NCBI RefSeq assembly: GCF_963974425.1
Contig: NZ_CAXBCK010000003.1
Coordinates: 33,572 to 97,571, forward strand
DNA length: 64,000 nt
Direction: 5' to 3'
DNA from: Marixanthomonas sp963974425
GTDB lineage: Bacteria; Bacteroidota; Bacteroidia; Flavobacteriales; Flavobacteriaceae
Part shown: piece after piece, positions 33,425 to 42,146 of the stretch
Layout: each line of letters begins with the position of its first letter
Position numbering within the stretch: position 1 is the stretch's first letter
Notes under the pieces: model-generated
Database searches by the model: none
The model's input: the letters and a program-made list of their open reading frames with translations, nothing else
What the model was told of the DNA's origin: nothing
Position numbers and translations under genes: made by a program

Positions 33425-35670
33425 TTCTTCTTCGTTTTAAAAGTTGTTTTTTTCTTTTTATCAGGGTTGGTAAACAATCGTTTGAAAAATCCATCGCGTT
33501 TGGTGGGTTCGCAGTCCAGCATTTCGGAAACGGTAGCACTCGGGCTATTAAATCGCGCTTCAGTAATTGCATTAAACGTAGTATCCTTGTTCATTTTCTG
33601 AAGCAATTTGGCCGCAATTGGCAATGCAGCATTTGCACCTTGTCCCGTTCGAGTAGTTTTAAAACCAATACGGTGATTATCATTGCCCACCCAAGTTACT
33701 GTTACCAATTTTGGCATTACCGAAACAAACCAAGCATCTTTGTTAGATTGTGTGGTTCCTGTTTTTCCAGCGATATCGTTTCGTAAGCCATATGTATGTC
33801 GCATACGGCTGGCTGTTCCATTATTTACTACCGACTGCATCATTTCAACCATAATTTGTCGGGTGGGTTCAGAAAATGCGGGTTGTAAGGTGTCTTTCTG
33901 TTTAAATTCTTCTAATATTTCACCTTTTTTATTTTCCACTTTCAATAAGTAATAGGGGGAAACAGGTTTACTGTCGTTTACATATGCTGCATATGCTCCG
34001 GCCATTTCGGAAACAGAAAGTTCGGCAGTTCCCAATGCCAACGAAGGTACTTTTGGTAAGGTTGAGGTAATGCCAAGTTTTTCGGAAAGTACGATGGTGT
34101 TTTCAATTCCAGCTTCTTCCAGAACTTTTACTGAAACCGTATTAATCGATTTGGTTAATGCAGTTTGTAAGCTGTAATTGAGATATTCTTCATCAACATC
34201 TCCCGAGTTTGAAGGGCTCCAACCTTCCATGTTTTCATATTCCACCTCACGTGCTGAAAAATAATCACACGGTTTTACACCTTGTTCGAGAGCGGTGGTG
34301 TAAACGATGGGTTTAAATGTTGAGCCTACCTGCCGCTTACTTTTTTTAACGTGATCGTATTTAAAATGCTCAAAATCTACCCCTCCTACCCAAGATTTTA
34401 CAGCTCCTGATTGCGGGTTTATGGAAAGCATTCCGGCATTTAGAAATTTTAAGTAATGTTGTACACTATCAATTGTACTGGCTGCAACTTCTTTTTTTCC
34501 GTCAACATCATATAACCACATGTTTCTTTTTACGCTCAGCGAATCGAGAATTACCTTTTCTGAAAGGTCTTTGGCTTTTAATTTTTTATAAGCTTTAGTG
34601 TTTCTCAGTACTGAAGTAACTAAGGCTTTATTAGTAAGCCAAGGCGCACTTTCTCCATATTCCTTTTCAAATGTTTTTTGAAGCTTGTTGAGATGCTCTT
34701 TTATGGCTTCTTCGGCATATTGTTGAAGGTTTTTGTCTAATGTTGTGTATATTTTAAGTCCGCTAGTGTATAAATTATAGGGGGCATCTTTTGTTGTATT
34801 TTCTTTACACCAAGCGAGCATCTTGTTACGCAATTCTTCTCTAAAATAGGGCGCAAGGCCATGTTGCTCATCGTATTGTCCGTAATCTAATTGTAACGAG
34901 TCCTGAATGTTTTTTTTATATTCAGTATCCGTTAAAAAGCCGTATTTGTGCATTTGGTGCAAAACAATATTCCTTCTTTCTGTATTCCGTTCAGGAAATC
35001 TATTAGGATCGTAGGTGTACGTTGCTTTTAAGGTCCCGATTAAAGTTGCGGCTTCTGTGGGAGTTAGATCTGACGTTCTTTTGTTGAAATATTTAAGGGC
35101 GGCACTTTCAATTCCGTAGGTGTTTCCACTAAACGGAACGGTATTAAAATAGAGTTCTAGTATTTCTTGTTTACTGTAGTTTTTCTCTAACCGCCGGGCG
35201 ACGACCATTTCTTTCGTCTTTACTACTGGAAGCGTTAAAAGGCCATAATCCTTTCTTTTGAAGAGGTTTTTAGCTAATTGTTGGGTTATGGTGCTACCGC
35301 CACCACTAGATGCATCTTGCATTAAAATAGTTTTAAAAAATACCCTGAACAGACTTTTTGTGTCAATTCCATTATGGTCATAAAACCGAACGTCTTCCGT
35401 AGCAAGTAAGGAATTAATAGTGTGCTGTGGAATTTGAGAATAAGGAATAGGCTGCCTATTAGAAAGGTAGAACTTGCCGATAAGCTGATTGTTTACATCA
35501 TAAATTTCAGAGGCTTCATATTGAGAGAGTTCTTGTACTTCTTTCATGTTTGGGATGGAGCCCCATACACCAAGGCGGACGCTTATTATAAAAATACTAA
35601 TCCCTCCAGCTATGAGCAAAGTAGCTTTTAAAATAAAGTTGCTTATTTTTTTAAGGGTATCTCTTTTCAT
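33421..35670 (-). CDS. Class A penicillin-binding protein (PBP1A type)
   Basis: The 749-residue inner-membrane protein polymerises and cross-links peptidoglycan. It has a membrane anchor (about 11-30), a GT51 glycosyltransferase domain with catalytic E92 in TEDVRFYDHNGID and GSTITQQLAKNLF, and a transpeptidase domain with SxxK at S450 (STFK), SxN at SIN in TKSINTVSVK, and KTG in AGKTGTTQSNKDAW. A basic, Lys-rich C-terminal tail ends the protein. Its stop overlaps that of folC by 4 nt on the opposite strand. Confidence 0.95.
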   Translation of the reverse strand: MKRDTLKKISNFILKATLLIAGGISIFIISVRLGVWGSIPNMKEVQELSQYEASEIYDVNNQLIGKFYLSNRQPIPYSQIPQHTINSLLATEDVRFYDHNGIDTKSLFRVFFKTILMQDASSGGGSTITQQLAKNLFKRKDYGLLTLPVVKTKEMVVARRLEKNYSKQEILELYFNTVPFSGNTYGIESAALKYFNKRTSDLTPTEAATLIGTLKATYTYDPNRFPERNTERRNIVLHQMHKYGFLTDTEYKKNIQDSLQLDYGQYDEQHGLAPYFREELRNKMLAWCKENTTKDAPYNLYTSGLKIYTTLDKNLQQYAEEAIKEHLNKLQKTFEKEYGESAPWLTNKALVTSVLRNTKAYKKLKAKDLSEKVILDSLSVKRNMWLYDVDGKKEVAASTIDSVQHYLKFLNAGMLSINPQSGAVKSWVGGVDFEHFKYDHVKKSKRQVGSTFKPIVYTTALEQGVKPCDYFSAREVEYENMEGWSPSNSGDVDEEYLNYSLQTALTKSINTVSVKVLEEAGIENTIVLSEKLGITSTLPKVPSLALGTAELSVSEMAGAYAAYVNDSKPVSPYYLLKVENKKGEILEEFKQKDTLQPAFSEPTRQIMVEMMQSVVNNGTASRMRHTYGLRNDIAGKTGTTQSNKDAWFVSVMPKLVTVTWVGNDNHRIGFKTTRTGQGANAALPIAAKLLQKMNKDTTFNAITEARFNSPSATVSEMLDCEPTKRDGFFKRLFTNPDKKKKTTFKTKKN

Positions 35671-35800
35671 ATAATGTGTGTCTTTAGCAAATAAACGTAA
35701 ACTTGGTGGGTAGATTATAGGTTTAACGTAACTTTATAAACTTGAAAAACAGTCTGTGACAAATAAGATAAATTATAATTTCATTTTTTTTAATTTTTTG

Positions 35801-35831
35801 TTTGTGGGAATTAAAAAGTAGCTTATATTTG
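35801..35831 (+). promoter_or_regulatory. Bacteroidota promoter for tRNA-Val(UAC)
   Basis: TTTG (35801-35804), 19 nt, TATATTTG (35824-35831): the canonical -33/-7 arrangement. The tRNA begins 16 nt downstream of the -7 box. Confidence 0.75.
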
Positions 35832-35847
35832 CAACCGCTAACAGCAA

Positions 35848-35922
35848 GGGCGCGTAGCTCAGTTGGTTCAGAGCACTTGGTTTACACCCAAGGGGTCAGG
35901 GGTTCGAATCCCTTCGCGCCCA
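35848..35922 (+). tRNA. tRNA-Val(UAC)
   Basis: All four stems fold: acceptor GGGCGCG/CGCGCCC, D arm GCTC/GAGC, anticodon arm CTTGG/CCAAG with loop TTTACAC (anticodon TAC at 35883-35885, U33 intact), and T arm with TTCGAAT loop. The discriminator is A35922 and CCA is encoded at 35923-35925. It has its own promoter and terminator. Confidence 0.95.
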
Positions 35923-35927
35923 CCAGC

Positions 35928-35960
35928 AAAACCCGATGAAGTTTTTCATCGGGTTTTTTT
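35928..35960 (+). terminator. Terminator after tRNA-Val(UAC)
   Basis: AAAACCCGATGAA pairs with TTCATCGGGTTTT around a GTTT loop, with a T-run following. It closes the tRNA transcript. Confidence 0.85.
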
Positions 35961-36047
35961 ATTTTATAGGAGTTTTAAAATATTCACTTAGAAAGAAAGG
36001 CAACTTATGTTAGGTTGTTTATCTTAGTTCAATAAATTTATTTGCTT

Positions 36048-37025
36048 GTGAACCCAATTATACGAAACATAATAGTCGAGAGCGTAAAAAGGCGTCAAAA
36101 GAACCAAGAGACAAGACCTACCGAAAAACAAATTCAAAAAAGAGCGGAGAACCTCGAGGTTGAGATAAAGCATGAAATTTCAGATTTTGTTTATTTAATA
36201 CTAGGCGTATTATCTGCCACATTTGGCTTAGAGGGGTTTCTATTGCCTAATTCGTTTATAGATGGTGGGGTTACGGGTATTTCTTTAATTGTACGTGAAT
36301 TGACAGGTATTCAATTGCCTATTCTAATTTTCTGTATCAACTTACCATTTTTAATTTTAGGGTATTTTGCTATTAGTAAACGGTTTGCGATTAAAAGTGT
36401 ATTGGGTATTTTGTTTTTATCACTCTCACTTTATTTTATCCCTATTCCCACCATTACAGAAGACAGTATTTTAATAGCGACTTTTGGGGGTTTCTTTTTG
36501 GGCTTAGGTATTGGGATGGCTATTCGCGGCGGTGCTATTATTGACGGAACCGAGGTTTTAGCTATTTATATAAGTCGAAAAACCAGTATGACCGTAGGAA
36601 ATGTGATTTTAATTTTCAATGTTCTTATTTTTTTAACAGCCGCTTATTTTCTTTCTGTTGAAATTGCGCTATATGCAATATTAACCTATTTTGCTGCATC
36701 AAAAACTGTAGATTTTGTTATTGATGGGGTGGAAGAATTTATGGGCGTAACTATAATTTCTGAACATAATGAGGAAATACGGAAAACGATTGTAAACAAT
36801 TTAGGGCGGGGCTGCACGATTTATAAAGCTCAAAATGGATTTGCCAAAGAGGGAGAACCCCTTAAAGATACAAATGTTGTTTATACGGTGATTACACGTT
36901 TAGAGATGTCGAAGCTTAAAACTGAAATTGATAAAGTGGATCACGAAGCATTTATTATTATGGCATCGGTTAAAGATGCAAAAGGTGGAATGATCAAGAA
37001 AAAACCGCTAAAAAAGATAAAATAA
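36048..37025 (+). CDS. YitT-family membrane protein
   Basis: The protein (325 residues from GTG at 36048; a TTG at 36042 would add two) has a basic N-terminal stretch of about 45 residues, then five or so membrane helices (about 50-230), then a cytoplasmic DUF2179-type domain (about 230-315, GVTIISEHNEEIRKTIVNN onward). This is the YitT layout (DUF161 plus DUF2179). Transport or regulatory role unknown. It sits between two valine tRNA genes, and tRNA-Val(GAC) begins 22 nt after its stop. Confidence 0.85.
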   Translation: MNPIIRNIIVESVKRRQKNQETRPTEKQIQKRAENLEVEIKHEISDFVYLILGVLSATFGLEGFLLPNSFIDGGVTGISLIVRELTGIQLPILIFCINLPFLILGYFAISKRFAIKSVLGILFLSLSLYFIPIPTITEDSILIATFGGFFLGLGIGMAIRGGAIIDGTEVLAIYISRKTSMTVGNVILIFNVLIFLTAAYFLSVEIALYAILTYFAASKTVDFVIDGVEEFMGVTIISEHNEEIRKTIVNNLGRGCTIYKAQNGFAKEGEPLKDTNVVYTVITRLEMSKLKTEIDKVDHEAFIIMASVKDAKGGMIKKKPLKKIK

Positions 37026-37047
37026 ATAGTAGTTTTATAGATATAAA

Positions 37048-37122
37048 GGGGCATTAACTCAGTTGGTTCAGAGTGTCACGTCGACAACGTGGAAGTCACT
37101 GGTTCGAATCCAGTATGCCCCA
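37048..37122 (+). tRNA. tRNA-Val(GAC), with C33
   Basis: Acceptor GGGGCAT/ATGCCCC, D arm ACTC/GAGT, anticodon arm TCACG/CGTGG, T arm ACTGG/CCAGT with TTCGAAT. Loop TCGACAA (37081-37087) gives anticodon GAC at 37083-37085. Position 33, before the anticodon, is C rather than the near-universal U. The 3' CCA is not encoded (CTT follows). No private promoter is evident; it starts 22 nt after the YitT gene. Confidence 0.9.
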
Positions 37123-37142
37123 CTTACTAGGGTGTTTTAACT

Positions 37143-38405
37143 TTAAAGCAAATCCAGAACTCGTTCAAGCGCCATTCCTCTAGATCCTTTTATTAAGAAG
37201 AAACAATTCTCAAACACTTCAGTGCTGAACTGTTTTTTAAAGTCATCAAAACTTTTAAAGGTATAAATATGATTGCCTTGATCTTTTGTTTTATTAAAAT
37301 TACTACCCACTAAATAAGCGTTGCCCAAAGGATTATTTTCTAAATAATCAACAATGAGTTGGTGTTCTTTTTCAGTTTCCGTTCCCACCTCAAACATATC
37401 ACCGAGGATTAAAACTTTACGGTCTCCTTTAGCTTGTTTAAAGTTTTCCAAAGCTGCCATCATACTGGTTGGGTTGGCGTTATAAGCATCTAAAAGTATA
37501 GTGTGGCCTGATTTTTCAATGCGCTGGGAACGATTGTTTTGCGGAATATAGCTTTCAATAGCTGTTTTAATTTGTTTTTCTGAAATATTAAAATAATCGC
37601 CAATAGCAATAGCTGCTGCTATATTAGCGTAGTTATACAGCCCAACAAGCTTACTTTGTATTTCGGTATTTCGAAATTTAACTTTTACTTCATTGGAAGC
37701 ATCTATCAGTTGAATGGTAGTGTCGTTAAAAACAACTCGATCCATTTTTTTAGTTAGTTCCAATTGTTTGGTGTCATTTCCATTTACAAAAACCGTTTTT
37801 GAATGGTTTTCTAGATAATTATACAATTCAGACTTGCCTTTTACGACACCTTCTAGACTTCCGAAGCCTTCTAAATGTGCTTTCCCAAAATTGGTAATAT
37901 AGCCGTAATCGGGTTGGGCAATTTCACAAAGGTTTTCTATTTCGTGCAAGTGATTGGCACCCATTTCAACAATGCCAAATTCAGTTTCCGAAGTCATCGA
38001 CAATAAGGTGAGTGGTACCCCAATATGGTTGTTTAAATTGCCCTTAGTGGCAACCGTCTTAAATTTTGTTGAAAGAACTACGTTTATTAGCTCTTTGGTA
38101 GTTGTTTTGCCATTGCTTCCAGTTAAAGATAGTATGAGTAAATTAAGATGTTTTCTATGAAAAGCAGCTAATTGCTGAAGGGCTTTCAAGCAATTTTCAA
38201 CCAAAATAGTTTGGTTACTTTGATGTTCATTTTCATCAATGACAACTTTATACGCTCCTCTTTTTAGAGCTTCTTTTGCAAAGGTGTTTCCATTGAAGTT
38301 GTCACCCTTAAGCGCTATAAAAAGACAATTTTTTGTGATTTTTCGAGTATCGGTGCAAATACCACTACTGTCTAAAAATTCTTGATGAAGCTTTTCAATA
38401 TCCAT
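37143..38405 (-). CDS. murF: UDP-N-acetylmuramoyl-tripeptide--D-alanyl-D-alanine ligase
   Basis: This cytoplasmic Mur ligase adds D-Ala-D-Ala to UDP-MurNAc-tripeptide. The P-loop LTGSNGKTTTKE is at residues 94-105. The motifs FGIVEMGANHLHEIE and ILLDAYNANPTSMMAALE are typical of MurF, the latter being its C-terminal signature. At 420 residues it is of normal family length. In flavobacteria it commonly lies beside gldJ, as here; the second gldJ copy starts only 62 nt away from the murF start region on the same strand. Confidence 0.96.
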   Translation of the reverse strand: MDIEKLHQEFLDSSGICTDTRKITKNCLFIALKGDNFNGNTFAKEALKRGAYKVVIDENEHQSNQTILVENCLKALQQLAAFHRKHLNLLILSLTGSNGKTTTKELINVVLSTKFKTVATKGNLNNHIGVPLTLLSMTSETEFGIVEMGANHLHEIENLCEIAQPDYGYITNFGKAHLEGFGSLEGVVKGKSELYNYLENHSKTVFVNGNDTKQLELTKKMDRVVFNDTTIQLIDASNEVKVKFRNTEIQSKLVGLYNYANIAAAIAIGDYFNISEKQIKTAIESYIPQNNRSQRIEKSGHTILLDAYNANPTSMMAALENFKQAKGDRKVLILGDMFEVGTETEKEHQLIVDYLENNPLGNAYLVGSNFNKTKDQGNHIYTFKSFDDFKKQFSTEVFENCFFLIKGSRGMALERVLDLL

Positions 38406-38467
38406 AAAAATAAAAGTACTAAAAGCATTTGTGAAAGCTGAAAAACGGTACTTTTTTTAAGTAAATA

Positions 38468-40102
38468 TTAATGGGTATTTCGTTTATTTTTCTTTTTGAA
38501 CTTAGAACCTACTCGTGACATGGCACATCGAAAACCAATATAGTTAGTGGCCATATATTGTGGTAAGTATCTACGCTGTGCTGGGTCTAGCCAATAATCA
38601 CGGTCTTTCCAAGAGCCTCCCTTATAAACTCGTACTTCATCGTCTATCAATGTTCTTCTTTGTGAGGAATTATCGTATTCTGGTTTAATAGCCCCATCAT
38701 CTGTAACTTCCATTTTGTAAATAGGGGAGTTATACATCCTTCTTTCATTACCTTTAGAATCCGTATCGGAAAAAGCAGGGTTGTATCGTAATGAAAGTTT
38801 GTCGCCGTCCCTATAATCTCTATTGTCGCTTTTTGAAAAGTTAATACGAAGGTGAGTCTCTTTTTTGTCTACAGGAACTGTTACTAATTCTCCAGGGTAT
38901 TTTGTGGCAACTATTTTACCGTTTGGAAGTGTATCATATTCAATTGTTTCAGGAGTGATTACCTGTACATTTCTATTCTCATCTAATTTGTTTTTTGTGT
39001 AGACATTTCCACGGTAATAATTAAAGTCATTGTATTCATCATCAATTATAGGGCGATATACATCGGCTACCCATTCGGCAACATTTCCAGCCATATCGTA
39101 AAGCCCATAATCATTTGATTTATATGATTTGACTTGAGCCGTAACATCAGCGCCGTCATCGCTCCACCCAGCTATGCCACCATAGTCACCATCACCTTGT
39201 TTAAAATTTGCGAGTTGATCTCCTCGATTTTTACGTTTTAATGATCGAGTATATTGACCGCTCCAAGGATATTTTTTTCTTCCTTTATAGGTGTTTTTAT
39301 TTCGTATTTCTACAAGACCAAGCGCTGCGTATTCCCATTCTGCTTCAGTAGGGAGGCGGTAGGAGGGGAGCAAAATTCCATCTTTTCTTCTTGCAAATAT
39401 TTGTGTGCTGTCACCTTGTTGTGCTATTTTTTGAGAGCGTTTACTTGCTGAGGTTATACTATCATTACCACCATAGGTAAGTGTTGGCGCTTTTAAATAC
39501 GTCTCGGTAGTAAACACAGAACTTGGCGTGCTGTTATACCGAATATTCTCTTGAATAAAACCTTCTTCTTCTAATATAAGCTCATTGACTCTGTCTGTGC
39601 GCCATTTTGAAAATTCAACCGCTTGAATCCAGCTAACACCAACTACAGGGTATTCGGCAAAAGCTGGGTGCCGTAAATATTGATTAGCCATTACCTCGTT
39701 ATATCCTAATCTGGATCTCCAAACTAGGGTGTCTGGTAATGCACCTTCATAGATTTTTCTAAAACTTTCTTTTTCTGGAGGGAATACTTTTTTTAGCCAA
39801 TCCAGATATTCTAGATACATGAGATTGGTTACTTCTGTCTCATCCATATAAAACGATTGTACGTGCTGTTGATTGGGTGTATTATTCCAGTCACGCATCG
39901 GGTCATCTTGAACGCGGCCCATAGTAAAAGTTCCTCCTTCTATAAAAACCAAGCCGGGACCAGTTTCCTGTTCTTTAACTTGAATTTTTCCGCTTACTTT
40001 GGAACCATCTTGCCGTCCAAAAGCACTCCATCCAGTAGCACGGGAGCTTTTATTGTAATCCCTAGAATTACTACAGTTTGTGCATAACAAAGCTAAAAAC
40101 AA
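38468..40102 (-). CDS. Second GldJ-like lipoprotein, start out of frame (A9 tract)
   Basis: The annotated span begins at the TTG at 40102 (544 residues). The body is an FGE-sulfatase-like fold: EQETGPGLVFIEGGTFTMGR, MDETEVTN, then GSWKDRDYWLDPAQRRYLPQ and IGFRCAMSRVG. It aligns almost gap-free with the canonical GldJ at 40254. The natural ATG is at 40136-40134 and is followed by nine A. In that phase the frame ends after about 21 codons. With one A fewer it would read MKKNLQNSILLLFLALL and then the lipobox TNC, a perfect lipoprotein start. So the copy is either phase-variable, rescued by slippage, decaying, or a sequencing error. From TTG the signal peptide is cut short. Active-site cysteines of true FGE enzymes are absent. 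Confidence 0.75.
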   Translation of the reverse strand: MFLALLCTNCSNSRDYNKSSRATGWSAFGRQDGSKVSGKIQVKEQETGPGLVFIEGGTFTMGRVQDDPMRDWNNTPNQQHVQSFYMDETEVTNLMYLEYLDWLKKVFPPEKESFRKIYEGALPDTLVWRSRLGYNEVMANQYLRHPAFAEYPVVGVSWIQAVEFSKWRTDRVNELILEEEGFIQENIRYNSTPSSVFTTETYLKAPTLTYGGNDSITSASKRSQKIAQQGDSTQIFARRKDGILLPSYRLPTEAEWEYAALGLVEIRNKNTYKGRKKYPWSGQYTRSLKRKNRGDQLANFKQGDGDYGGIAGWSDDGADVTAQVKSYKSNDYGLYDMAGNVAEWVADVYRPIIDDEYNDFNYYRGNVYTKNKLDENRNVQVITPETIEYDTLPNGKIVATKYPGELVTVPVDKKETHLRINFSKSDNRDYRDGDKLSLRYNPAFSDTDSKGNERRMYNSPIYKMEVTDDGAIKPEYDNSSQRRTLIDDEVRVYKGGSWKDRDYWLDPAQRRYLPQYMATNYIGFRCAMSRVGSKFKKKNKRNTH

Positions 40103-40124
40103 AAGTAATATGGAGTTCTGTAAA

Positions 40125-40136
40125 TTTTTTTTTCAT
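40125..40136 (-). other. A9 homopolymer after the ATG of the second gldJ copy
   Basis: ATG (40136-40134) followed by nine A (40133-40125). The tract places the start codon in a different phase from the lipoprotein reading frame. An eight-A tract would join them. Confidence 0.75.
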
Positions 40137-40201
40137 AGGGGAAATTAAATCTTATTCAAGGGCAAGTTAAAAAAAAATTGAATTTGTAAACGCATAAATA
40201 T

Positions 40202-40235
40202 AAAAAAGCCCTGAATTATAGTTCAGGGCTTTTTT
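40202..40235 (-). terminator. Terminator after canonical gldJ
   Basis: AAAAAAGCCCTGAA pairs with TTCAGGGCTTTTTT around a TTATAG loop. It separates the two gldJ copies, so the second copy probably has its own promoter or depends on read-through. Confidence 0.85.
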
Positions 40236-40253
40236 ATATTTATATAAGAATTT

Positions 40254-41933
40254 TTAATTTCTAGGTCGTTTCCCTTTTTTAGATTTTGAGCCTACACGGG
40301 ACATCGCACATCTAAAGCCTATATAATCGGTTGCCATATCTTGAGGGAAATAGCGTCTTTGAGCAGGGTCTAACCAATAATCTCTATCTCGCCATGAGCC
40401 TCCTTTGTATACTCTTACTTCATTATCTATCAAGGTAGTACGTCTATTAGATTGGTCATATTGCATGTCAACTTGACCAGTGCTGTCGGTAAGTACTCTG
40501 TTTTTAGGGGAATTATACATACGGTCCTCTTCGTTTTCACCATCAGTGCTAAACTCGTCGGCAAAAGATTGGTATCTTCGAGAAGATCGTTTGTCTCCAT
40601 CTCTGAAGTCACGGTTGTCACTTTCCGAAAAGTTAGTTCGTTGGTATGTTTCTTCCTCGCCTACAGGTACTTGTAAAATTTCACCAGGTAGATTTCTAGC
40701 AATAATTCTTCCGTTACTTAATGTATCGTATACAATAGAGTCTGATGTAACGATTTTAACTTTTCCGTCTTCGCCTATTGCATTTTTGGTATACACATTT
40801 CCACGATAATAGTTAAAATCATTAAATTCATCGTCAACTATTGGGCGGTATACATCGGCAACCCATTCGGCAACGTTACCTGCCATGTCATATAAGCCAA
40901 AATCATTTGCTTCGTACGATTTAACTTCAGCAGTTATATCGGCACCATCATCACTCCATCCTGCAATTCCACCATAATCTCCATCGCCTTGTTTAAAATT
41001 GGCTAATTGATCACCACGGCTCCTTCTTTTATTAGAGCGTGTATATTGACCATCCCAAGGGTATTTTTTTCTACCTCTGTAGACGTTATAATTTCTAAGT
41101 CCTACTAACCCAAGAGCGGCATATTCCCATTCAGCTTCGGTAGGTAAACGATATCCAGGAAGTAATAATCCATCTTTGCGTTGTACATATAGATTGGTGC
41201 TATCTTCATTTCTTTGTAATAAACGCTCTGATTGGTTTCCTCCTCTAGTGATAGAATCTTTACCTCCGTAGGTTGCAGTTGGTGCATTAAGATATGTTTG
41301 TGTGCTGAAAGTTTCACCTGGTTCAACATCATAACGAGCTCCTCTTGCAGTATAACCTTCTTCTTCCAGTATAAATTCGTTCACACGGTCTGTTCTCCAT
41401 TTACTGAATTCCACAGCTTGAATCCAACTAACCCCTACTACTGGATAGTTTGCATACGCGGGATGACGTAAGTAATTGTTGGTCATAACTTCGTTGTATC
41501 CTAATCGGTTTCTCCATACTAAGGTGTCTGGTAAAGCGCCTTCATAAATTTGACGGTAGTTTTCATCAGAAGGGGGAAAAACACTTTTTAACCAATCTAA
41601 ATACTCAAGGTACATGAGGTTGGTAACTTCAGTTTCGTCCATATAAAAGGATTGGACGTGCTGCTGATTAGGAGTGTTGTTCCAGTCGTGCATAGGGTCA
41701 TCTTGTACTCTACCCATGGTAAAGGTGCCTCCTTCAATAAAAATTAGACCGGGACCGGTTTCTTGTTCTTTGGCTTTGGGGTTGTATTTAAAACCGCCTT
41801 CTTTGGCGTTCATCTTCCAACCAGTTGCACGAGAGCTGTCTTTATAGTCTCTAGAGTTGTTACAGCTAATGAGTAAGCCAGTTGTAATCAGTGCTATAAA
41901 AAGACGTAATGCTAAGGTTTTGTTTATGTTCAT
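40254..41933 (-). CDS. gldJ: Gliding-motility lipoprotein GldJ
   Basis: The 559-residue protein has a signal peptide with lipobox GLLISC, then NNSRDYKDSSRATGW and a long FGE-sulfatase-like domain (about 65-550). Blocks EQETGPGLIFIEGGTFTMGR, YPVVGVSWIQAVEFSKWRT and GSWRDRDYWLDPAQRRYFPQ are seen. GldJ is an outer-membrane lipoprotein needed for gliding and for stability of the T9SS motor complex in Flavobacterium johnsoniae. The identification rests on family match and on location next to porU-porV. It lacks the two cysteines of true formylglycine-generating enzymes. Divergent from porU, with about 200 nt between them. Confidence 0.9.
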   Translation of the reverse strand: MNINKTLALRLFIALITTGLLISCNNSRDYKDSSRATGWKMNAKEGGFKYNPKAKEQETGPGLIFIEGGTFTMGRVQDDPMHDWNNTPNQQHVQSFYMDETEVTNLMYLEYLDWLKSVFPPSDENYRQIYEGALPDTLVWRNRLGYNEVMTNNYLRHPAYANYPVVGVSWIQAVEFSKWRTDRVNEFILEEEGYTARGARYDVEPGETFSTQTYLNAPTATYGGKDSITRGGNQSERLLQRNEDSTNLYVQRKDGLLLPGYRLPTEAEWEYAALGLVGLRNYNVYRGRKKYPWDGQYTRSNKRRSRGDQLANFKQGDGDYGGIAGWSDDGADITAEVKSYEANDFGLYDMAGNVAEWVADVYRPIVDDEFNDFNYYRGNVYTKNAIGEDGKVKIVTSDSIVYDTLSNGRIIARNLPGEILQVPVGEEETYQRTNFSESDNRDFRDGDKRSSRRYQSFADEFSTDGENEEDRMYNSPKNRVLTDSTGQVDMQYDQSNRRTTLIDNEVRVYKGGSWRDRDYWLDPAQRRYFPQDMATDYIGFRCAMSRVGSKSKKGKRPRN

Positions 41934-42124
41934 AGTTAGATTTATGAATAAAATTGGGTTTGCAATATAATAATTAACGCGCTAATACCAATAATATTTT
42001 ATTATTATTGATTCGTTAGTTTTTTGGGATTCTGCCTACTAACTTGAGTACAAACGTAGTTTTTTTATTATTATTACGTATAATGTAAAATACAAAAACT
42101 TTAAAAAGAAAACCATACTAAGTG

Positions 42125-42132
42125 TATATTTG
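42125..42132 (+). promoter_or_regulatory. -7 box for porU
   Basis: TATATTTG fits TAnnTTTG and lies 14 nt before the first ATG. A TTTA about 21 nt upstream could act as a -33 element. Confidence 0.45.
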
Positions 42133-42146
42133 ATGCGTTATTGATT

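Noticed and set aside
38468..41933. The two FGE-sulfatase-type proteins as formylglycine-generating enzymes
   Set aside because: The catalytic cysteine pair of true FGE is absent; sequence, lipobox and position next to porU-porV fit GldJ.
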